A stretch of 64,000 nucleotides of DNA from Aquibaculum sediminis (GTDB lineage Bacteria; Pseudomonadota; Alphaproteobacteria; Kiloniellales; DSM-21159), in contig NZ_JBFCVK010000003.1 of the NCBI RefSeq assembly GCF_040712085.1, forward strand, positions 310,001-374,000. The letters run 5' to 3'. Positions 51,483 through 60,036 of the stretch are shown here, in pieces. The notes under the pieces were generated by a model that had not been told where the DNA came from, did not search any database, and saw only the letters and a list, made by a program, of their open reading frames with translations. The translations under genes were made by a program, and so were the position numbers. Position 1 is the first letter of the stretch. Every line of letters begins with the position of its first letter.

Positions 51483-51803
51483 ATGAAACACGTTTTTTCG
51501 GCCGCTGCCGTGGCAGCCGTCATCACCGCCTCTCTGCCTGCCCTGGCGCAGGACCTGGAGTTCATGCTGTCCAACAAATCAGGCTATGCACTCTTTGCTT
51601 TCTATGCCTCTCCGACCACGGAGGCGAGCTGGGAAGAGGACATTCTTGGCGCGGGCATCCTGAACAGCGGTGAAAGCATGAGGATCACGATTGCCGACCG
51701 CCGGCGGGCCTGTGACTACGACCTCCGCATGGAATTCACCGACGGTGACGTTCTGGAGGACACAGTCGACCTCTGCGAGGTTGGCAGCTACACGATCGAG
51801 TAG
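51483..51803 (+). CDS. Small exported protein with two cysteines, unknown function
   Basis: A 106-residue protein with a clear Sec signal (MKHVFSAAAVAAVITASLPA, cleavage after ALA) and an acidic mature domain of about 84 residues, predicted beta-rich. The two cysteines (ACDYDL and VDLCEVG) could form a disulfide. I do not recognise a named family. A hairpin lies between it and the convergent response regulator gene. Confidence 0.78.
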   Translation: MKHVFSAAAVAAVITASLPALAQDLEFMLSNKSGYALFAFYASPTTEASWEEDILGAGILNSGESMRITIADRRRACDYDLRMEFTDGDVLEDTVDLCEVGSYTIE

Positions 51804-51861
51804 GGCCTGAGCGAGGCTTCTCTGCGATGGGGACCGGATCGTTTCCCGGCACGCCATCTGG

Positions 51862-51893
51862 TTGCCACTGCGAGAAATCTCGCAACGTGGCAA
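51862..51893. terminator. Bidirectional hairpin between convergent genes
   Basis: TTGCCAC-TGCGAGA (51862-51875) pairs with TCTCGCA-GTGGCAA (51878-51893) around AA, with a two-base bulge. It sits midway between the small exported protein gene and the response regulator gene, which run towards each other, and could stop transcription from both sides. Confidence 0.6.
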
Positions 51894-51902
51894 GGGCCTC
51901 TG

Positions 51903-52592
51903 TCACGGGATCAGGCGATAGCCTCCGGCCTCGGTCAGCAGCAGGGTCGCAGCCGAGGGGTTTTCCTCCATCTTCTGTCGCAGCCGGTAGATGTGCGTCT
52001 CCAGCGTGTGGGTGGTGACCCCGGCGTTGTAGCCCCAGACCTCGCCCAGCAGTGTTTCACGGGAAACAGCACGCTCTCCGGCACGATGGAGATAGCGCAG
52101 GATCTGGCTTTCCTTCTCCGTCAGGCGCTGCTCGGCGCCGCTGTCGCGGTGGCGCAACAGCTTGTCCCCGGGCCGGAAGAGGAAGGGGCCGATGGTGAGC
52201 TCGGCGTTCTCGCTGTTGTCGTAGGCGCGCAACTGGGCACGCAGGCGGGCCAGCAGAAGGGTCAGCCGGAAGGGCTTCTCCACATAGTCGTTGGCGCCCG
52301 CCTCCAGGCCGGACCCGGCGCTTCCGGCGTCCTGTGCCAGCAGCAGAATCGGCGCCTTGAAGCCCTGCCGCCGCAGGTGGCGGCAGAGCTCGGCGCTGTC
52401 CGTGTCCGGCAGTGCGGTCGCCAGCAGCAGCGCATCGAAGGCGCGTGCCTCCAGGAGCGCCAATGCTTCGGCGCTGCTGGCGGCCTCGCTGACCTGAAGG
52501 GAGTCGTTTGTGCCCAACTGCTCCGCCAGGACGGCGCGCAGGGCGGCGTCCGGGTCCAGAAGCAGAAGCTGGCGCGACGGGCCGGAGGGCAT
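51903..52592 (-). CDS. OmpR-type response regulator with a non-phosphorylatable receiver
   Basis: A 229-residue protein. The receiver domain (residues 7-118) keeps the first acidic pair (DPD) and the C-terminal lysine (EKPF), but the phosphoacceptor position reads DALLLATALPD, with alanine where aspartate is expected. The winged-helix domain (from about residue 130) is complete, with the LEVWGY-like and THTLETHIYRLRQKM recognition parts. It should bind DNA without phosphate control, perhaps by ligand or partner. No sensor kinase gene is adjacent. Confidence 0.88.
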   Translation of the reverse strand: MPSGPSRQLLLLDPDAALRAVLAEQLGTNDSLQVSEAASSAEALALLEARAFDALLLATALPDTDSAELCRHLRRQGFKAPILLLAQDAGSAGSGLEAGANDYVEKPFRLTLLLARLRAQLRAYDNSENAELTIGPFLFRPGDKLLRHRDSGAEQRLTEKESQILRYLHRAGERAVSRETLLGEVWGYNAGVTTHTLETHIYRLRQKMEENPSAATLLLTEAGGYRLIP

Positions 52593-52631
52593 GACGATGC
52601 GGGGAAGCCTGGCCGGGACTGTGCGGCTGTC

Positions 52632-53501
52632 TTACCGCAGGCGCCCCTCGCGCAGCAGGGGCAGCAGCGCCTGACGCAGGGGCTGCTCGTCCTGCAGCAA
52701 GGCGTCGATCACATCGAAGTGGTGGCGGCCCTCGACCTCCATCGCCTGGACGGGGTTGTCCGCGCCCCAGGGTTCGGCCAGCTCGCGCTGCTGCGCGTGA
52801 AACTCATCCGGCTCCGTCGACCCGACGGCCAGCAGGGTGGGCAGCGAATGCGGCGGGCGCTGGTGCTGCGGACTGAGATCGCGCGCCTCCTCCTCGGAGA
52901 TCTGCAGCAGCGGCTGGTGGTAGCTCTGGCGGATCGGCTCCAGCTGGTAGACGCCGGAGATGGAGCAGCACCCGGCGATCAGGGTCTGCGGCAGGCCCTG
53001 TGCCGACCAGTTGGTCGCCGCCGCCATGGTTGCGAGGTGGCCGCCGGCGGAGTGACCCGACACCACCAGGCGGTTCGGGTCGAAGCCCAGCTCCGCGGCC
53101 TGGCCGTGCAGCCAGCCCAGGGCCCGGCGCACCTGGGCCACCATGGTCTCGACGCGGGCCTCGGGCGCCAGGCTGTAGTTGATGGAAGCGAAGGCGATCC
53201 CCTCGCGGGTGAAAGCCGGGGCGAAGTAGCTGTAGTGCGCCTTGTCGAGGCTCTGCCAATAGCCGCCATGGATGAAGGCAAAGAGCGGGGCGTCGGGTTT
53301 GTCCGCCGGGAAGAAGTCGAGCTTCTCGCCCGGGCTGTCGCCATAGGCCAGGTCGAAGCGATGGGGGACGCTGTCGCGAACCGCGCGGCTGTCGGTCTCC
53401 CAGCGCTGGAAGATCTCCGGATGCTCCGGCGTGCGGACCCGAAGGTTGAGCTGCTCATCCAGCGCCGCACGGTCGTAGCCGCGCCACACAGTGTTTCCCA
53501 T
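52632..53501 (-). CDS. Alpha/beta hydrolase, kynurenine formamidase-like
   Basis: A 289-residue serine hydrolase with the oxyanion motif HGGYW, the nucleophile elbow GHSAGGH, and a C-terminal histidine in EGRHHFDVID. The HGGYW type is typical of arylformamidase (kynurenine formamidase) and related esterases. ATG 53501 is the only good start. It lies 135 bases from the divergent ribA gene. Substrate not established. Confidence 0.85.
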   Translation of the reverse strand: MGNTVWRGYDRAALDEQLNLRVRTPEHPEIFQRWETDSRAVRDSVPHRFDLAYGDSPGEKLDFFPADKPDAPLFAFIHGGYWQSLDKAHYSYFAPAFTREGIAFASINYSLAPEARVETMVAQVRRALGWLHGQAAELGFDPNRLVVSGHSAGGHLATMAAATNWSAQGLPQTLIAGCCSISGVYQLEPIRQSYHQPLLQISEEEARDLSPQHQRPPHSLPTLLAVGSTEPDEFHAQQRELAEPWGADNPVQAMEVEGRHHFDVIDALLQDEQPLRQALLPLLREGRLR

Positions 53502-53639
53502 CGCTTGATGTCTCCTTTGGCAAATCCGCTTGCGCGTTCCGGCGCCTCCCCCACTTGACGCAGAGGTGCAATTTCAGCATTGGCGCATGATCGCGGCCAG
53601 CGTGACACGCCGCGAGCGAAATCGTAAAGTCCGGACGTG

Positions 53640-54749
53640 ATGAAGAAAGCTCTTGTCGACCCCGATCCCACCGCGCCATCGGCCATGGATGAGCGGGACC
53701 TGGCCATGGTGGAGCGGGCACTCGCGGAGCTGCGCAGCGGCCGGCCGCTACGCTTCGTCCCGCAGGCCGGGCAGCCGTGGCTCCTGGCGCCGCTGGAAGG
53801 CCTCGACCCTTCGATGCTCGCCCATGCGACCGGCGCCGGCGAAAGCCCGATGCTGTTGCTCACCGCCACCCGCGCGCGCCACCTGGGGCTGGACCCGCAG
53901 GACGCACGCGTCGTGGCGCTGTCGGCGCGCGAGCTGGGCGCGCATGACCTGGCCGCGCTGGCCGATCCGCTGCATCGTTCGCAGCGCGCCGTTGCGGAAC
54001 TGCCGCCTTCGCTGCGACCGCCCGAAGGGGCCGAGGCGATGCTGGAGCTGCTGAAGGCCGCGCGGCTGTTGCCCGCGGCCCTGGTGATGCCGGACTCGCA
54101 GGACGGCGAGCGCCTGAGCGTGGAGGAAGCGGCGGTCCGGCGTTTCCGCGAGGAGGCCAGTGCCCGCCTGACCCAGGTGGCTGAGGCCGCCGTGCCGCTG
54201 CTCGACGCCGAGGGCACGCGCATCGTCGCCTTCCGTCCGGCCGATGGCGGGCGGGAGCACCTGGCGATCCTGGTGGGCCAGCCCGACTTCTCGGGACCGG
54301 TGCTCACGCGGCTGCACTCCGAATGCTTTACTGGCGACCTGCTGCGCTCGCTGCGCTGCGATTGCGGCGACCAGCTGCGCGGTGCCATCGACCTGATGGA
54401 GCGGGAGGGCGGTGGCATCCTGCTCTATCTCGCGCAGGAGGGCCGCGGCATCGGCCTGGTCAACAAGCTACGGGCCTATGCACTGCAGGATCGCGGCGCC
54501 GATACCCTGGATGCCAACGAGCAGCTCGGCTTCGATGCCGATGAGCGGGTCTACCGCCCGGCAGCCGAGATGCTGCGCCAGCTCGGTGTGGCACAGGTGC
54601 GGCTGCTGACCAACAACCCGCTCAAGGTCGAGGCCCTGGCCGCCAGCGGCGTGACGGTGGTGGAACGGGTGCCGCACAGCTTCCCGGCCAATGGCCATAA
54701 CGAAGACTATCTGGACACCAAGGCCCGCCGTTTCGGGCATCTTCTGTAG
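53640..54749 (+). CDS. ribA: GTP cyclohydrolase II with degenerate RibB-like N-terminal domain
   Basis: A 369-residue protein. The C-terminal half (about 190-369) is a full GTP cyclohydrolase II: the zinc cysteines are in HSECFTGDLLRSLRCDCG, followed by GGGILLYLAQEGRGIGL and NNPLK. It starts riboflavin synthesis from GTP. The N-terminal 165 residues resemble the DHBP synthase (RibB) fold but lack its RENEGD metal site, so they are probably structural. ATG 53640 is preceded by GTG 53637; no strong ribosome binding site is seen. It stands alone, away from other rib genes. Confidence 0.92.
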   Translation: MKKALVDPDPTAPSAMDERDLAMVERALAELRSGRPLRFVPQAGQPWLLAPLEGLDPSMLAHATGAGESPMLLLTATRARHLGLDPQDARVVALSARELGAHDLAALADPLHRSQRAVAELPPSLRPPEGAEAMLELLKAARLLPAALVMPDSQDGERLSVEEAAVRRFREEASARLTQVAEAAVPLLDAEGTRIVAFRPADGGREHLAILVGQPDFSGPVLTRLHSECFTGDLLRSLRCDCGDQLRGAIDLMEREGGGILLYLAQEGRGIGLVNKLRAYALQDRGADTLDANEQLGFDADERVYRPAAEMLRQLGVAQVRLLTNNPLKVEALAASGVTVVERVPHSFPANGHNEDYLDTKARRFGHLL

Positions 54750-54923
54750 GCACCGTTCCACCAGCATTGGGGAGCGCACGGCCGGCAAGGCGCGGATGCG
54801 GTCATGGCTGTCGCAGAAACGCAAGCCCGGCCGCTGCTGTCGGCGGAAAAGGAGGCAGGCCGGTGGACGGACCCGTGTCGGTCCCCCGCCAGTGACATTC
54901 TCCTTTTCACGGAGCGGACGGCG

Positions 54924-56537
54924 ATGACCGATCAGAGTCTCGTTGCAACCTCCGGCGCGGAAGACCCCGCCGGAGCCACAGGTGCAAGCGCAAGCGAAGA
55001 AGGGCGCGGGGGCCGCAGAGGCCGCGGCGGGGCGGAAACCCGCCGGGCGGCACGGCGCGGCAGCGCGCGCGAGCAACTCGGGCAGATCCTGCGCAAGATT
55101 CCCTGCTTCGAGGTCATGAACGCCGAGGCCTTGGAGATCATCGAGCACAATGCGGATACGGTGCTGGAGGAGGTGGGGCTGGAGTTCCGCGATGACGCGG
55201 AGGCGCTGCAGCTCTGGAAGGACGCCGGCTGCGACGTTCAGGGGGAGCGGGTGCACTTCCCGCGCGGACTCTGCCGCAAACTGGTGAGCGAGAATGCGCC
55301 CCAGACCTTCACACAGCACGCCCGCAACCCGGCGCGCTCGGTGCAGATTGGCGGCGATGCCACGGTCTTCGCGCCGGTCTATGGCCCGCCTTTTGTCAGC
55401 GACCTCGACCAGGGCCGACGCTATGGCACCATCGAGGACTTCCAGAATTTCGTGAAGCTGGCCTACATGGCGCCGGCGATGCACCACTCGGGTGGCACGG
55501 TCTGCGAGCCGGTGGACGTGCCGGTGAACAAGCGCCACCTGGACATGCTCTATGCCCACATGCGCTACAGCGACAAGCCCTTCATGGGCTCGGTGACGGC
55601 GCCGGAGCGGGCCGAGGATGCGGTGGCCATGGCGAAGATCCTCTTCGGCGAGGACTTCGTGCGCGACAACACGGTGATGATCTCCCTGATCAACGCCAAT
55701 TCCCCCATGGTCTGGGACGACACCATGGTGGGGGCGCTCAAGGTCTATGCCCGCAACAACCAGGCGGTGATCTGCACGCCCTTCATCCTGGCAGGCGCCA
55801 TGGCGCCCTGCACGGTGGCCGGCACCATGACCCAGACCCTGGCGGAATCCCTGGCCGGCATGGCGCTGGCGCAGCTGGTTCGGCCGGGCGCGCCGGTGGT
55901 GCTGGGCTCCTTCGCCAGTTCCATGTCGATGCAGTCGGGTGCGCCCACCTTCGGCACGCCGGAGCCGGCGCTGGTGCTCTACGGCATGGGCCAGCTCGCC
56001 CGGCGGCTCGGCGTGCCCTTCCGCTCCGGCGGCGGGCTCTGCGGCTCCAAGGCGGTGGATGCCCAGGCCGCCTACGAGACGGCCAACACCCTGCTGCCCA
56101 CCCTGCTGGGCGGGGTGAACTTCGTGCTGCACGGTGCCGGCTGGCTGGAGGGTGGACTGGTCTCCTCCTACGAGAAGTTCATGCTCGACATCGACCAGCT
56201 TTCGATGCTGCACGCCATGGCCAACGGCGTGGATATGAGCGAGAACGGCCAGGCGATGGACGCCATCCGCGAGGTCGGGCCGGGCAAGCACTTCCTGGGC
56301 TGCAGCCACACCCAGGCCAACTTCCAGACCGCCTTCTGGCGCTCCTCGCTCGCCGACAACAACTCCTATGAGCAGTGGGAAAGCGAAGGCGGCCAGACCG
56401 CCGCCCAACGGGCCAACAAGCAGTGGAAGGACTGGCTGGCAGCCTACGAGGCACCGGCGATCGATCCGGGTGTGGACGAGGCCCTGCAGGCCTTCATTGC
56501 CGAGAAAAAGGCCGCCGTGCCCGACGCCTTCACCTGA
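54924..56537 (+). CDS. MttB-family (trimethylamine methyltransferase superfamily) corrinoid methyltransferase, non-pyrrolysine
   Basis: A 537-residue MttB-superfamily TIM-barrel protein. The frame has no internal TAG, so no pyrrolysine is needed; such members demethylate glycine betaine or other quaternary amines and pass the methyl to a corrinoid protein. An unusual N-terminal extension of about 50 residues (arginine- and glycine-rich, residues 28-48) precedes the barrel. ATG 54924 follows GGAG. No corrinoid protein gene is adjacent. A strong terminator follows (56547-56591). The Rieske/FAD group at 17591-21389 would be a second route for methylated amines in the same genome region. Confidence 0.88.
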   Translation: MTDQSLVATSGAEDPAGATGASASEEGRGGRRGRGGAETRRAARRGSAREQLGQILRKIPCFEVMNAEALEIIEHNADTVLEEVGLEFRDDAEALQLWKDAGCDVQGERVHFPRGLCRKLVSENAPQTFTQHARNPARSVQIGGDATVFAPVYGPPFVSDLDQGRRYGTIEDFQNFVKLAYMAPAMHHSGGTVCEPVDVPVNKRHLDMLYAHMRYSDKPFMGSVTAPERAEDAVAMAKILFGEDFVRDNTVMISLINANSPMVWDDTMVGALKVYARNNQAVICTPFILAGAMAPCTVAGTMTQTLAESLAGMALAQLVRPGAPVVLGSFASSMSMQSGAPTFGTPEPALVLYGMGQLARRLGVPFRSGGGLCGSKAVDAQAAYETANTLLPTLLGGVNFVLHGAGWLEGGLVSSYEKFMLDIDQLSMLHAMANGVDMSENGQAMDAIREVGPGKHFLGCSHTQANFQTAFWRSSLADNNSYEQWESEGGQTAAQRANKQWKDWLAAYEAPAIDPGVDEALQAFIAEKKAAVPDAFT

Positions 56538-56546
56538 GAGATGAAT

Positions 56547-56591
56547 CGGCGCCGCGGGCCAGATTGAAAGCACCCGCGGCGCCGCTTCTTT
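56547..56591 (+). terminator. Intrinsic terminator after the MttB-family gene
   Basis: CGGCGCCGCGGG (56547-56558) pairs perfectly with CCCGCGGCGCCG (56573-56584), followed by CTTCTTT. It separates the methyltransferase gene from the dipeptidase gene. Confidence 0.82.
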
Positions 56592-56654
56592 GCATATCCG
56601 CCCGTCCGTCCCCATGTTGATGCCCAGCCGTAACCACGCAGGGGGCCGGGAGCG

Positions 56655-57995
56655 CTGCAAAAGTTTCTGTGGATCGTTGTCGTCGTCTGGGCCGTCTGGG
56701 CCGGTCATCTCGCCTATCGGGATTACGCCGCCTGGCTCTACTATGCCGCCGGGCGCTACGACCGGATGATGAATCCCTACGGCGTCGATCCCGAGGCGCC
56801 GGAACCCACGCCCGAGGACCGGGCCTTCCACCGCACGCTCTTCATTGCCGACCTTCACGCCGACACCCTGAACTGGGCGCGCGATCCCCTGCATCGCTCG
56901 CTCTTCGGTCATGTGGACGTGCCGCGCCTGATGGACGGCAACGTGGCGCTGCAGGTCTTCACCATCGTCACCCGCAGTCCCGTCGTCCTGCCCTGGAACA
57001 ACTGCGTGACCCCGCGCGCGCCCGACCGCGCCGCACTGCTGGCCCTGCTGCATGGGCGGCCGGTCTTTGACGTGCGCGACCGCGCCTATGCCCGGGTGGA
57101 ACGCTTCAAGGAGGCGGCAGCCCGCTCCCTGGAGGAGGAGGGGCCGGAGCTGCGCCTGATTGAGACCGCCGCGGACCTGCGCCAGCTGGTGGAGGACCGG
57201 GCTGCCGGACAGGCCGTGGTGGGCGGCATCCTGGGTGTGGAGGGCGCCCACTGGATCGCCTCCGACGCCACGCCGGAGGATGTGCGCCGCGAGGTGCAGG
57301 ATCTCTTCGAGGCCGGCGTGCGCCTCTTCGCGCCGGTGCATCGTTTCGACAACAGCCTGGGCGGCTCGAACGAGGGCTGCGAACGTGATGGCCTTACGGC
57401 CCAGGGGCGCATTGCCTTGAGCGAGGCCGAGAGCCTGGGCATGGGGGTGGACCTGGCGCATCTCTCGCACGCCGGCATCCGCGACGCCCTCGACCTGCTG
57501 CAGCAGCCCTTCACCATCTCCCACACAGGGATCCAGTCCGAGTGCGAGCCGCCCTGTCGGGTCGCCCGCAACCTCAGCGAGGAGGAACTGGAGGCCATCG
57601 TGAACGCCGAAGGGCTGCTCGGCGTCGGCTTCTGGCCCCAGGCGGTCGGCCCCAGTGTCTGGCGCATCATCGACATCATGGCCCATGTTGCGGAGATGGC
57701 GGAGGCGCTCGATCTCGAGCCCAGTCGCTACGCCGCCTATGGCTCCGACTACGACGGCTCGGTGACGCCGCTGGTGGAGGTGGGGCATCTGGACGTTCTC
57801 ACGGCAATCATGCGCCACCGTTCCGAGCCCTTCAGCGCGGACTGGGCGCGCGATTTCGCCGGCCGCAACGCCTGCCGTTTCTTCGGCACCGTGCTGCCGG
57901 GCGGCAACAGCGAAGTGGCCGCGGAGATCTGCGACGGGGCTGTGAGCACCACGGCCCTGCGCGCCCTCGAGGCGCCGGCCGAGGCTGAGGAATAG
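56655..57995 (+). CDS. Membrane-anchored dipeptidase (peptidase family M19)
   Basis: The M19 barrel is clear: FIADLHADTLNW (metal His-x-Asp), GVEGAHWI, VDLAHLSHAGI and ISHTGIQSECEPPCR with the other metal histidines. The first in-frame ATG is 56766, but the frame stays open upstream to 56634 and encodes a hydrophobic helix (FLWIVVVVWAVWAGHLAY) directly before it, as in other bacterial M19 proteins with an N-terminal anchor. The only usable codons there are CTG at 56655 or 56667; I chose 56655 with modest certainty, giving about 446 residues. It hydrolyses dipeptides or D-amino acid derivatives outside the membrane. Its stop is three bases from the convergent LysR gene. Confidence 0.8.
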   Translation: MQKFLWIVVVVWAVWAGHLAYRDYAAWLYYAAGRYDRMMNPYGVDPEAPEPTPEDRAFHRTLFIADLHADTLNWARDPLHRSLFGHVDVPRLMDGNVALQVFTIVTRSPVVLPWNNCVTPRAPDRAALLALLHGRPVFDVRDRAYARVERFKEAAARSLEEEGPELRLIETAADLRQLVEDRAAGQAVVGGILGVEGAHWIASDATPEDVRREVQDLFEAGVRLFAPVHRFDNSLGGSNEGCERDGLTAQGRIALSEAESLGMGVDLAHLSHAGIRDALDLLQQPFTISHTGIQSECEPPCRVARNLSEEELEAIVNAEGLLGVGFWPQAVGPSVWRIIDIMAHVAEMAEALDLEPSRYAAYGSDYDGSVTPLVEVGHLDVLTAIMRHRSEPFSADWARDFAGRNACRFFGTVLPGGNSEVAAEICDGAVSTTALRALEAPAEAEE

Positions 57996-57998
57996 GCT

Positions 57999-58856
57999 TT
58001 ACGGATCCGCCTGCTGCTCGCGCACCGCACCAACGAGTTGCTCCGCCAAGGCATCGGCTGCGAGCGAGGTGGTGGCGGGATTGCGGTGCAGTTCGGCAAT
58101 GGCCGGCTGCAGCGGCGGCAGTCCTTCCGCTTCGCCCAACACGCGGCAGCCCTCGGGGACCGAGCGGGCGGCCTTGACCGTGATGCCGAGGCCGGCCTGG
58201 ATGGCGAGATTGATGCCTGTCGGGCTCTGGCTGGTGAAGGTGACGTGCCAGCGCCGTCCGCGCCGGCCCAGTTGGCTGACGGCCTCGGCACGATAGGGGC
58301 AGCCTTCGGCATGCACCGCCAGGGGGACCCGTGCCCGGGCTGAAAGCGCCAGGGTCTCGGCACCGACCCAGACCAGGGGTTCATTGGCCACGTGCTCGCC
58401 GCCGGAGGCCGGATCGTGTCGGATTGCCAGCACCAGGTCGAGCAGGCCGTCCAGCAAGCGCTCCACCAGCAGGTCGCTGCGGTCGCAGTAGATGGAGAGC
58501 TGGACGTCGGGGTGCGTGCGCGCGAAGGGGGCAAGCAGGTCGGCGAGGTAGGCTTGGGCCTGCTCGTCCGGCAGACCCAGGCGCAGCACCTCCATGTCTC
58601 CGCTGCGGCCGATGGCGTCGCGCGCCTCCTCCTGCAGGCGCAGCAGGCGTCGGGCATAGGGCAGCAGGGTGCCGCCGGCGTCGTTCAGTACCACCTGGCG
58701 GCTGGTGCGGTTGAACAGGGGCGCACCCAGTTGCGCCTCGAGGCGCTTGATCTGCAGGCTGACTGCCGACTGCGTGCGGTTCAGCACCCGGGCCGCGGCA
58801 CTGAACCCGCCGGAATCGGCCACGGCGACGAAGGCGCGCAGAAGGTCCACGTCCAT
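57999..58856 (-). CDS. LysR-family transcriptional regulator
   Basis: A 285-residue regulator with the N-terminal winged helix (LLRAFVAVADSGGFSAAARV, then RTQSAVSLQIKRLEAQLG) and a two-lobed effector domain. It is divergent from the PhyH oxygenase gene; the 150-base gap contains a good LysR-type dyad (58886-58902) within a longer dyad. It probably activates the PhyH and M24 genes. The inducer is not known. Confidence 0.92.
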   Translation of the reverse strand: MDVDLLRAFVAVADSGGFSAAARVLNRTQSAVSLQIKRLEAQLGAPLFNRTSRQVVLNDAGGTLLPYARRLLRLQEEARDAIGRSGDMEVLRLGLPDEQAQAYLADLLAPFARTHPDVQLSIYCDRSDLLVERLLDGLLDLVLAIRHDPASGGEHVANEPLVWVGAETLALSARARVPLAVHAEGCPYRAEAVSQLGRRGRRWHVTFTSQSPTGINLAIQAGLGITVKAARSVPEGCRVLGEAEGLPPLQPAIAELHRNPATTSLAADALAEQLVGAVREQQADP

Positions 58857-58873
58857 TGAAAGGCCCCATTTCT

Positions 58874-58919
58874 ATGAGTGATGCTTATCAATGCTATTGA
58901 TACTAATCGCTTCACTCAT
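58874..58919. promoter_or_regulatory. Nested LysR-type operator between LysR and PhyH genes
   Basis: TATCAAT-GCT-ATTGATA (58886-58902) is a perfect dyad with the T-N11-A shape of LysR boxes. It lies inside an outer dyad, ATGAGTGA (58874-58881) and TCACTCAT (58912-58919). The LysR start codon is 18 bases from the outer dyad, so binding would also repress the regulator's own gene. Confidence 0.7.
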
Positions 58920-59006
58920 TGATCCCAAGGGCCTAGGCTCATCTCCAGAACAGTGGCCCCTGCGGGGGCCGTCCTTTGCTGGAACGATTTGGGAGGTTCA
59001 ACCGCC

Positions 59007-59894
59007 ATGCTCGCTGAAGACCGACAACTTGCGCCCGCCGAGGTGGACCTCGGTGGGCTGATCGACCTGGAGCGCTATCCGCTGGACCGCCTGGACAGTC
59101 CGGAAGGCCGGGCGCTCCTCGCAAGCTGCCGGGCCAGCCTTGCCGGCGACGGCTGCGCTGTTCTGCCGGGCTTCGTGCACCCCGAGGCGCTGCGCGCCAT
59201 GGGCGAGGAAACCCGGCGCCTGGCTCCGGGCGCGCACATCAACGACACCCAGACCAATCCCTACAGCAGCGACGGTGATTCCGACCTGCCGGCCGATCAC
59301 CCGCGCAACCTCTTCATGGACCGCTCCAACGGCTTCGTGGGCGGCGATCTGATCGGGCAGGAAACGGCAATCCGCCAGCTCTACCACCACCCGGCCTTTC
59401 AGCGCTTCGTGCAGCGCGCCATGGGCGTGGAGGAACTCCACGAGTACGCTGACCCGCTGGGTGGGCTCGTGATCAACGTGCTCAAGCCGGGCTGCCAGCA
59501 CCCCTGGCACTACGACACCAATGAGTTCGTGGTCTCCATGATGACCCGGGAGCCGGAAGAGGGCGGGCTGTTCCAGTACGCCCCCAACATCCGCTCCACC
59601 GAGAGCGAGAACTACGAGGCCGTCGGCCGCGTGCTCCACGGCGACGAGGGGCCGGTGAAGACGCTGCAGCTCAAGCCCGGCGACCTGCAGATCTTCTTCG
59701 GGCGCTACTCTTTGCACCGGGTCAGCCGCGTCGGCGGCGAGAAGGACCGCCACACGGTGATCTTCGGCTTCGCCCGGGAGCCGGGCATGATCGCGCGCGC
59801 AGCGCGGACCAAGCGCATCTTCGGCCGGCTGCATCCGATCCACGAGGCGGAGACCGCCGACGGACCGGCGCGCAGCGACAGCCTGGCCGACTGA
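59007..59894 (+). CDS. PhyH/HalD-type Fe(II) 2-oxoglutarate-dependent oxygenase
   Basis: A 295-residue oxygenase. The iron site appears as HYDTNEFV (His-x-Asp) near residue 165 and a distal His in SLHRVSRV, followed by an arginine for 2-oxoglutarate in DRHTVIFGF. EPEEGGLFQYAPNIRS is shared with a subgroup acting on free amino acids or small amines. ATG 59007 follows GGGAGG. It is divergent from the LysR gene and followed by a two-tier hairpin before the M24 gene. The substrate is unknown. Confidence 0.83.
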   Translation: MLAEDRQLAPAEVDLGGLIDLERYPLDRLDSPEGRALLASCRASLAGDGCAVLPGFVHPEALRAMGEETRRLAPGAHINDTQTNPYSSDGDSDLPADHPRNLFMDRSNGFVGGDLIGQETAIRQLYHHPAFQRFVQRAMGVEELHEYADPLGGLVINVLKPGCQHPWHYDTNEFVVSMMTREPEEGGLFQYAPNIRSTESENYEAVGRVLHGDEGPVKTLQLKPGDLQIFFGRYSLHRVSRVGGEKDRHTVIFGFAREPGMIARAARTKRIFGRLHPIHEAETADGPARSDSLAD

Positions 59895-59963
59895 CGCGAC
59901 ACAAGCGACGGCCGCCGGCGCCGGCATCCGAAGGGGATGCTGGCGCCGACGCTGTCGCGGTTT
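59895..59963 (+). terminator. Two-tier hairpin between PhyH and M24 genes
   Basis: An outer stem CGCGACA (59895-59901) with TGTCGCG (59953-59959) encloses an inner stem, 59916-59929 with 59935-59948 (13 of 14 pairs plus a wobble), followed by GTTTC. It begins right at the PhyH stop codon and is a likely terminator or mRNA end. Confidence 0.65.
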
Positions 59964-60036
59964 CGAGAAAGACAGATTTCAGCCCCCGCAGCCGTTCCGG
60001 CGCCTGGGGGCTCCTTGCCGTAGGAGAAAGACGAAC

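Noticed and set aside
54924..56537. Pyrrolysine-containing trimethylamine methyltransferase
   Set aside because: The frame contains no in-frame TAG and no pyl genes are near.
54468..57818. Minus-strand open frame of 1116 codons
   Set aside because: It is antisense to ribA, the MttB-family gene and the dipeptidase gene, all well supported.
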